5,260 nt of DNA from Kiloniellales bacterium (GTDB taxonomy: Bacteria; Pseudomonadota; Alphaproteobacteria; Kiloniellales; JAKSDN01), in NCBI GenBank assembly GCA_022360075.1, contig JAKSDN010000315.1, positions 1-5,260 of the forward strand, read 5' to 3'. The notes below the pieces were generated by a model. It saw nothing but the letters and a program-made list of their open reading frames with translations, was not told where the DNA came from and made no database searches. The position numbers were made by a program, and so were the translations under genes. This document shows positions 1 to 5,260 of the stretch, piece after piece. Each line of letters opens with the position of its first letter. Positions within the stretch are counted from its first letter, which is position 1.

Positions 1-1700
<1,700 letters not shown>

Positions 1701-1734
1701 TCATGAGATGCATGCGTGACCCAACTCCTATTTG

Positions 1735-1763
1735 GGATAAGGCTTTGGCATCGATAGATCCAA
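1735..1763 (-). promoter_or_regulatory. Possible katG promoter
   Basis: On the minus strand, TTGGAT (1763-1758) and TTATCC (1740-1735) are separated by exactly 17 bases. They sit in a locally AT-rich stretch and would give a leader of about 40 bases before katG. The -10 box is a poor match to TATAAT, so this is a tentative call by eye. Confidence 0.3.
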
Positions 1764-1778
1764 TTGATTTTCTAGATC
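1755..1778. repeat. Direct repeat TAGATC beside the possible katG promoter
   Basis: TAGATC occurs at 1755-1760 and again at 1773-1778, a period of 18 bases, overlapping and just upstream of the proposed katG -35 box. An activator such as OxyR often binds here at katG promoters. The OxyR ATAG/CTAT pattern at 11-base steps is only partly met (ATAG at 1754, CTAT at 1796, wrong spacing between them), so no regulator is assigned. Confidence 0.25.
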
Positions 1779-1814
1779 TGAACGATTTACACAGTCTATG
1801 GGCAGGGTCTGTCT

Positions 1815-2048
1815 GTGGTAAAAGCGCTCATGTCCGCAAACGGGAACCTTGCGTCACCCGTGGCCCTCACCCGGGAAAATCACTTCGAGCCAAGGGGCTG
1901 GGGCGACCAGGTCATCGCGATAGCAGCGATCGGCTCTCACGCGCACAAGCCGCACTCGCTTTCGGCTATCACATATGCTACTATTTCGATAGTCATTACT
2001 GTAATGATCTATTTTTACTTGAATCAATCGCCTATTGGACCGGTGTAA
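1815..2048 (+). CDS. Doubtful small ORF with one possible membrane segment
   Basis: An open frame of 77 codons from GTG 1815, or 72 from ATG 1830. The C-terminal part has a hydrophobic run, ATISIVITVMIYFYL, that could span a membrane. The rest is unremarkable. There is no convincing ribosome site before either start, and I recognise no family. The hydrophobic run is encoded by the AT-rich stretch holding the 7-1-7 palindrome, which is more simply explained as regulatory DNA. The TAA stop lies about 17 bases before a GC-rich hairpin, which is the only contextual support. It is probably not a gene, but it fills much of the intergenic region. Confidence 0.15.
   Translation: MVKALMSANGNLASPVALTRENHFEPRGWGDQVIAIAAIGSHAHKPHSLSAITYATISIVITVMIYFYLNQSPIGPV
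1993..2007. promoter_or_regulatory. Operator-like 7-1-7 palindrome
   Basis: TCATTAC, one central T, then GTAATGA is a perfect inverted repeat with 7-base arms. ATAG (1989-1992) and CTAT (2009-2012) extend it outward, offset by one base. It lies in an AT-rich island (about 1961-2036) within GC-rich DNA, roughly 120 bases before the exported-protein gene and 305 bases before katG. The 7-1-7 geometry is typical of Fur-superfamily sites (Fur, Zur, PerR), but the arms match none of those consensus sequences exactly. A weak plus-strand promoter (TTTCGA at 1984, ATCTAT at 2007, spacer 17) would put the palindrome between its two boxes, a classic repressor position. The regulator is unknown. Confidence 0.45.
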
Positions 2049-2053
2049 CACCG
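2041..2053. repeat. Short perfect inverted repeat
   Basis: CGGTGT, A, ACACCG is a perfect 6-1-6 inverted repeat. As RNA it would form a 5-base stem with a UAA loop. It sits between the AT-rich island and the larger hairpin, so it could be a protein site or part of a folded leader. Confidence 0.35.
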
Positions 2054-2096
2054 CACTCAAGAACCGCCCGGCAAGCGGCGGCCGGGCGTGCGTTTT
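2052..2096 (+). terminator. Terminator-like or attenuator-like hairpin in the leader
   Basis: CGCCCGGC (2065-2072) pairs perfectly with GCCGGGCG (2081-2088) around an 8-base loop. Outside it, CGCAC (2052-2056) can pair with GTGCG (2088-2092), giving a two-part stem. TTTT follows at 2093-2096. The T-run is short and separated from the inner stem by four bases, so termination would be weak. It ends only 28 bases before the ATG at 2125. It could therefore attenuate transcription of the exported-protein gene, end a transcript from upstream, or simply be a structured leader. Confidence 0.35.
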
Positions 2097-2110
2097 GGGC
2101 GCTGTCAGGG

Positions 2111-2116
2111 GGGGAG
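2111..2116 (+). promoter_or_regulatory. Ribosome binding site of the exported-protein gene
   Basis: GGGGAG lies 8 bases before ATG 2125 in a run of seven G. It fixes that start and argues against the in-frame TTG at 2035, which would put 30 residues in front of the signal peptide. Confidence 0.75.
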
Positions 2117-2124
2117 AAAGAGCC

Positions 2125-4632
2125 ATGTTGAGACTGAGCATCGTGGGCCTGGCGCTCGCCAGCGTTCTCGGGGCAGTCGGTCACCTTCACGCCCAGCAAC
2201 CGCCGGGCTGGCGCTTCAACGAGGACATCGACAGGAATTTCGGTCCCCTGGCCGGGAACACGCAGGATGAGTTCCTGAGCGACGGAACGAAACCGGCGCG
2301 CCCGGTCATGAGCCCGCTCCATCCGCAGCTCAGCCTTCACAGCCGGATGCACGACAACGATTTCTTGGAGAATATGCGCCGAAGCGAATGCTTGTGGATC
2401 GCGAACACCCAACCGGTCCGGCTGTCGTGGGAGGCCGTCGTGCGCGGCTTCAACTTGGACACGGGGCAACTCGTCGACATCGGCCTCTGCACGGGCACCC
2501 ATCCGACGACGCGGGACCCCTTGGTGGACAGCGACGGCGATCCGGTCGAGATCGACTTGAGCGCGCTGCTCTCGCCGGAGTTCGATGTCGAGCTGCTGCA
2601 ATGCAATGCCCAACCCTTCGTCGATCCCTTCAATGCTTGCGCAAGGCACATGCCGCTCTGCGCCGCGCTCCCGCTCTCCTGCGAAAACGGCGCCATGCTA
2701 CCGGGCCATCCCTTCTGCCAGAGGGATTGCGAGCTGACGCCGGAGGAAGATAACGCCTTTACGGCGCGTGTCATCGACACCACCCGTGCCGGCAGATCCC
2801 TCGATGGCTTCGCGGTCGAAGCCGAGAAGCGCTTTTCGCCGACTGTCAGAGTGGTGAAGGAACCGGCATCGCTGGCGCGCCTTTTGCGTCCGGCGGATTC
2901 GAATTCCGTGCGCCCGGATCTGCCATCGGACAGCCGGATCATGAGCTGGCAGGTCGCAGGGTTAGATACCGACGACATTTGGCGAGAGAACTTCTCGCCC
3001 GACGTCGCCATCCGGCGCGTGCTGGTGTTCGAATACGACAGAGCTGCGAACCTGCGGCACTACCTCCCGATCAGGGGTATGCGGGCCCACTTGATCATAC
3101 CGGCCCTGAACGAGGTCGCGTACGATCCGACCACATACTCGGTGATCGGCACGGCGACGCCTGCCTACGCCTTGGCATCGCCGCGCAATCCGCTCGTTTG
3201 GTTTGTCGAGATCCCCAAGACGAACAGCGGCCTGCCGGTCTACATCGAGTTCACGATATCCGACGGTTTGCAGCAATCAGGGCTCATCGCCTCGCCGATA
3301 ACGGTCGATTTCGGCGCGCGCTACGGCGGCGAGAAGCACAGCCTGCCCCATCGCCTGCGGATCCAGAACATCGGGCAAAGCAGCGTAGGGGTCACGAACA
3401 TTCAGATTCTCGGGCCCGACGCGGACAACTTCCATGTCGTGACGGCGCCGTCGCAGCCCATCCCCGGCAACTCGGCCCGATCGATCGAGTTGGAGATGCG
3501 CCCGCGCAGCCAAGGCACGGTCGAGGTCGGCACCAAGCGGGCACAACTTCTGATCACGACGGATCTGCCATCCGCGCCGACCCAGTTCGTCGATCTGGTC
3601 GGCCGCTTCACCGGCAATCTGCTCGCCGTGCCGGACGACATCTATCTCTGCTTCAATGCGCCGGGAGACTGCCCGCAAACGCGGAGCGTAGTCGTCATCA
3701 ACCCCTACGCCGGCAACATCCGGATCACGGGCGTCACTATCGAGAACGACCCGACATCGAGCTTCTCGATCTCCATGAACGGCGTCTCGCCCTTGCCGCT
3801 TCCGCAAACGCTGGGATCCGGCGGTCTCATGGTGTTGGAGATCACCTATAACGGCAATGCGCCCCTCGTAGAGGATGCGACGTTGCGTATCACCTCCACC
3901 TCGGGCGCAGCGGAGGTTGGCATCGAGGCCCAGGCCTTCATCCCGGATCCGCCGGACATTTCCATCGTGCAGAACTTGGTTTTCGGCGTGACCCGAGCCG
4001 GCGCGCCGATCACGCGCAAACTCAACGTCCTCAACCGGGGCTTTGGGGAGCTCATCGTCAACGCGGTGACCTTCAGCGGTCCGGACCGACAGGCCTTCCA
4101 CGCAGCCCAACCGCTACCGCTGACCGTTGCGCCCAGAAGCCGGCTGCCGATCTCGCTTCAGTTCAAAGGAGCCCCCAACATCGGCCGGCACTACAACGCC
4201 GTCGCGACGATCGACAGCAACGACCCGAACGAACCTTCGCTGCCCGTCCAGCTCCTCGCCGTCACGGTCGTGGCGGAGCTCTTCATCGATCCGCTGAAAA
4301 TCGACTTCAGCGCCCGTCCGATTGGCGACAAAATCACGAGGCCCATAAGGGTCTTCAACGTGGGCGCCGTCGGCCTAACCTTAGACGGCGCATCTCTGGT
4401 CGCCCGAGACCGCAATGGCGCTTCCTCGATGCACTATCGGATGCTGGACGCCTTCGGCAATCCTCTGCCGCAGCCCGCGCCGGATCAGCTCGTGAGAGCG
4501 GGCGAGTGGGTCCGTTACAGCGTCGAGTACAGTCCGGACGGTGCTGGATCGCACACGGCGACCATCGACCTCGAAAGCGACGCCCCCGAAGGAACCGTGA
4601 CGATCTCGCTCGCCGGAAAAGGGGTCAAGTAG
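2125..4632 (+). CDS. Exported protein with four ASH / choice-of-anchor D Ig-like domains
   Basis: An 835-residue protein. Residues 1-23 form a signal peptide: charged start, hydrophobic core, likely cut after LHA before QQPPGW. Residues 24-388 are not recognised. They hold eight cysteines (89, 122, 160, 172, 179, 186, 198, 202), five of them within 31 residues, and an Asp-rich stretch DSDGDP at 135-140 that might bind calcium. Four beta-sandwich repeats of the ASH (ASPM-SPD2-Hydin) / choice-of-anchor D type follow, at about 389-495, 497-605, 610-716 and 718-835. Their signatures include VDFGARYGG, LRIQNIG, LVFGVTRAG, LNVLNRG, IDFSARPIG and IRVFNVG. Repeat 2 lacks the FG signature and has C509 and C516, a likely disulfide. 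There is no LPXTG, PEP-CTERM, C-terminal membrane helix or autotransporter barrel, so it is probably periplasmic, secreted or held at the surface by a partner. Such domains usually bind or scaffold; no catalytic motif is seen. The specific function is unknown. Confidence 0.9.
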   Translation: MLRLSIVGLALASVLGAVGHLHAQQPPGWRFNEDIDRNFGPLAGNTQDEFLSDGTKPARPVMSPLHPQLSLHSRMHDNDFLENMRRSECLWIANTQPVRLSWEAVVRGFNLDTGQLVDIGLCTGTHPTTRDPLVDSDGDPVEIDLSALLSPEFDVELLQCNAQPFVDPFNACARHMPLCAALPLSCENGAMLPGHPFCQRDCELTPEEDNAFTARVIDTTRAGRSLDGFAVEAEKRFSPTVRVVKEPASLARLLRPADSNSVRPDLPSDSRIMSWQVAGLDTDDIWRENFSPDVAIRRVLVFEYDRAANLRHYLPIRGMRAHLIIPALNEVAYDPTTYSVIGTATPAYALASPRNPLVWFVEIPKTNSGLPVYIEFTISDGLQQSGLIASPITVDFGARYGGEKHSLPHRLRIQNIGQSSVGVTNIQILGPDADNFHVVTAPSQPIPGNSARSIELEMRPRSQGTVEVGTKRAQLLITTDLPSAPTQFVDLVGRFTGNLLAVPDDIYLCFNAPGDCPQTRSVVVINPYAGNIRITGVTIENDPTSSFSISMNGVSPLPLPQTLGSGGLMVLEITYNGNAPLVEDATLRITSTSGAAEVGIEAQAFIPDPPDISIVQNLVFGVTRAGAPITRKLNVLNRGFGELIVNAVTFSGPDRQAFHAAQPLPLTVAPRSRLPISLQFKGAPNIGRHYNAVATIDSNDPNEPSLPVQLLAVTVVAELFIDPLKIDFSARPIGDKITRPIRVFNVGAVGLTLDGASLVARDRNGASSMHYRMLDAFGNPLPQPAPDQLVRAGEWVRYSVEYSPDGAGSHTATIDLESDAPEGTVTISLAGKGVK

Positions 4633-4639
4633 CGGACAA
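4630..4639. repeat. 10-base direct repeat, left copy
   Basis: TAGCGGACAA, identical to 4896-4905. Its first three bases are the stop codon of the exported-protein gene. The two copies bracket the transposase relic, as a target-site duplication or short recombination repeat would. Confidence 0.55.
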
Positions 4640-4895
4640 GGAGCGATAGCGGCCGCTTTGCCGGCGAGCCCAGCGTTCGGGCGAATCACGCCACGATCCT
4701 CCCGGCCTCAGCACCCGAAAAACGCTGTTTAGGGTGCGTCGCCCCTTCACACGCGAAACGCCCCGGGCTTCCAAGGATGGATCGAAGCCAAGACCCGCGG
4801 TTCTACATCGGCGAGGACGTATCCGACGGTCAGGGTTCCCGTTCGGCACTTGGACTTCGCCGAAGAGCACATCTTCGATATCTGCTTCGCCTCCC
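4640..4895 (-). mobile_element. Probable decayed IS5-type insertion remnant
   Basis: This 256-base interval lies between two perfect copies of TAGCGGACAA and contains the 5' part of a transposase gene on the minus strand. Its ends are loosely inverted: GGAGCGATAGC at 4640-4650, against GGAGGCGAAGC read on the minus strand from 4894 to 4884, alignable with small gaps. If these are decayed terminal repeats, the element has lost most of its transposase gene by internal deletion, since intact IS5-family elements are usually more than 800 bases. A 10-base duplication is longer than the 2-4 bases usual for the transposase group it resembles, so the exact borders are uncertain. Confidence 0.4.
4670..4830 (-). 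pseudogene. Frameshifted N-terminal fragment of an IS5-family (DUF4096-type) transposase
   Basis: Two minus-strand frames join into one familiar N-terminus. The first (about 4821-4765) reads YVLADVEPRVLASIHPWKP, resembling the family pattern Y-x-L-(S/T)-D-x-E-(W)-x-V-I-x-P-L-L-P-N-K-P. The second (about 4765-4670) reads RGVSRVKGRRTLNSVFRVL, then RPGGSWRDSPERW. This resembles RGVPRVDDRR-x-LNGIFWVLR-x-GAPWRDLPERY. The frames meet at about 4765, where restoring one lost base would rebuild KPRGV. There is no start codon at the expected place, and similarity fades after PERW before the exported-protein stop. The catalytic DDE core is absent, so the fragment cannot encode an active transposase. The family patterns are recalled from memory, not from a search. 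Confidence 0.7.
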
Positions 4896-4905
4896 TAGCG
4901 GACAA
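4896..4905. repeat. 10-base direct repeat, right copy
   Basis: TAGCGGACAA, identical to 4630-4639 and 266 bases downstream of it. It lies 12 bases before the ATG at 4918, an alternative start of the methyltransferase gene. Confidence 0.55.
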
Positions 4906-4956
4906 TTCTGAACAGCCATGGCATTTTGTCGCGAGAACGTCCCATACCAGCGTCAT

Positions 4957-5260
4957 ATGAGCGTGCAAATGGATGGCATTGACCTTTTGGTGGACCTGCA
5001 CAGGAAGGCGGTCAGACAGGGCCCCGGGGGCGAAGCCGAAACCCGATTGGCTATAGCCCTATCCGGACTTTCCGGCCGGCGAAATCTGAAAATCGCAGAC
5101 ATAGGCTGTGGAACAGGGGCATCGACGATCATCCTAGCCAAGTCTCTTCATGCGGATATCACGGCCGTGGATTTCCTGCCCGATTTCCTGAAGGAATTGG
5201 AACGTCGTGCGAAGGCCGAAGGTGTTTCAGAGCAGATCACGACCCTTGCCGCATCGATGG
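4957..5260 (+). CDS. Class I SAM-dependent methyltransferase (C-terminus cut by window edge)
   Basis: The first 101 residues of a methyltransferase using S-adenosylmethionine, probably cytoplasmic. A helical lead-in, DLHRKAVRQGPGGEAETRLA (13-32), precedes motif I, IADIGCGTG (46-54), the glycine-rich SAM-binding loop. It is followed by strand 2, ITAVDF, with D72 placed to bind the ribose hydroxyls. The DLH...RQGPG lead-in is typical of a broad group of small-molecule methyltransferases, but the substrate cannot be told. The start is uncertain: ATG 4957, in-frame ATG 4918 (13 more residues, just after an in-frame TGA) and ATG 4969 are all possible, and none has a clear ribosome site. ATA and CTA codons and lower GC than the genes to the left suggest a different codon history. 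Confidence 0.88.
   Translation, partial: MSVQMDGIDLLVDLHRKAVRQGPGGEAETRLAIALSGLSGRRNLKIADIGCGTGASTIILAKSLHADITAVDFLPDFLKELERRAKAEGVSEQITTLAASM

Noticed and set aside
1754..1799. Full OxyR site upstream of katG
   Set aside because: ATAG at 1754 and CTAT at 1796 are 42 bases apart instead of 33, and the inner two elements do not match.
1854..1873. Direct repeat TCACCCG at 1854-1860 and 1867-1873
   Set aside because: Seven bases in GC-rich DNA is easily chance, and no promoter element is placed to use it.
2035..2124. Upstream extension of the exported protein from TTG 2035
   Set aside because: It would run through the leader hairpin and put 30 residues before a clear signal peptide. ATG 2125 has a ribosome site at good spacing.
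2979..3851. Alternate plus-strand frame of 290 codons inside the exported-protein gene
   Set aside because: Arg-rich, repetitive composition and no domain. It is a shadow of the ASH-domain frame.
3277..4110. Minus-strand frame of 277 codons inside the exported-protein gene
   Set aside because: Antisense shadow of the ASH repeats with no recognisable motif or ribosome site.
4711..4737. Hairpin GCACCC...GGGTGC with an inner AAAC/GTTT stem, considered as the terminator of the exported-protein gene
   Set aside because: No T-run follows, and it falls inside the transposase relic where the bases encode the TLNSVF segment on the other strand. The pairing is probably incidental.
4733..4960. Plus-strand open frame ending in TGA that overlaps ATG 4957 as ATGA
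   Set aside because: The overlap looks like translational coupling, but the frame has no usable start codon, no recognisable family, and runs antisense to the transposase relic over its first half.
4747..5001. Minus-strand frame of 84 codons as an intact gene
   Set aside because: Only its last 20 or so residues resemble anything (the transposase N-terminus). Its first part is antisense to the methyltransferase start and has no ribosome site, so only the relic portion is annotated.

Overview
The window looks like chromosomal DNA from a GC-rich Gram-negative bacterium, probably a proteobacterium and perhaps an alphaproteobacterium. The basis is the KatG type, the strong purine-rich ribosome sites, an exported protein with a signal peptide, and a relic of an IS5-type transposase. 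The genus cannot be named from sequence alone.

Layout from left to right. (1) 1-1688, minus strand: katG, the bifunctional catalase-peroxidase, with its C-terminal part cut off by the left edge. All heme-pocket residues are present. (2) 1689-2124: a divergent intergenic region of about 435 bases. It holds the katG ribosome site and a possible promoter, an AT-rich stretch with a perfect 7-1-7 palindrome that looks like an operator, and a GC-rich hairpin followed by TTTT in the leader of the next gene. (3) 2125-4632, plus strand: an 835-residue exported protein. It has a signal peptide, an unrecognised cysteine-containing N-terminal region, and four Ig-like repeats of the ASH / choice-of-anchor D type. 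(4) 4633-4956: a gap containing a decayed, frameshifted 5' fragment of an IS5-family transposase on the minus strand. A perfect 10-base direct repeat brackets it, and the first copy includes the stop codon of the exported-protein gene. (5) 4957-5260, plus strand: the start of a class I SAM-dependent methyltransferase, cut by the right edge.

katG handles peroxide in the cytoplasm. The exported protein is probably a periplasmic, surface or secreted binding or structural protein, and the methyltransferase substrate is unknown. Nothing shows that the three genes form one pathway. katG and the exported-protein gene share a divergent upstream region, so shared control is possible but unproven. I see no CRISPR array, tRNA, rRNA or recognisable defence system. 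The least ordinary parts are the exported protein's N-terminal region, the operator-like palindrome with its leader hairpin, and the IS relic between its direct repeats.
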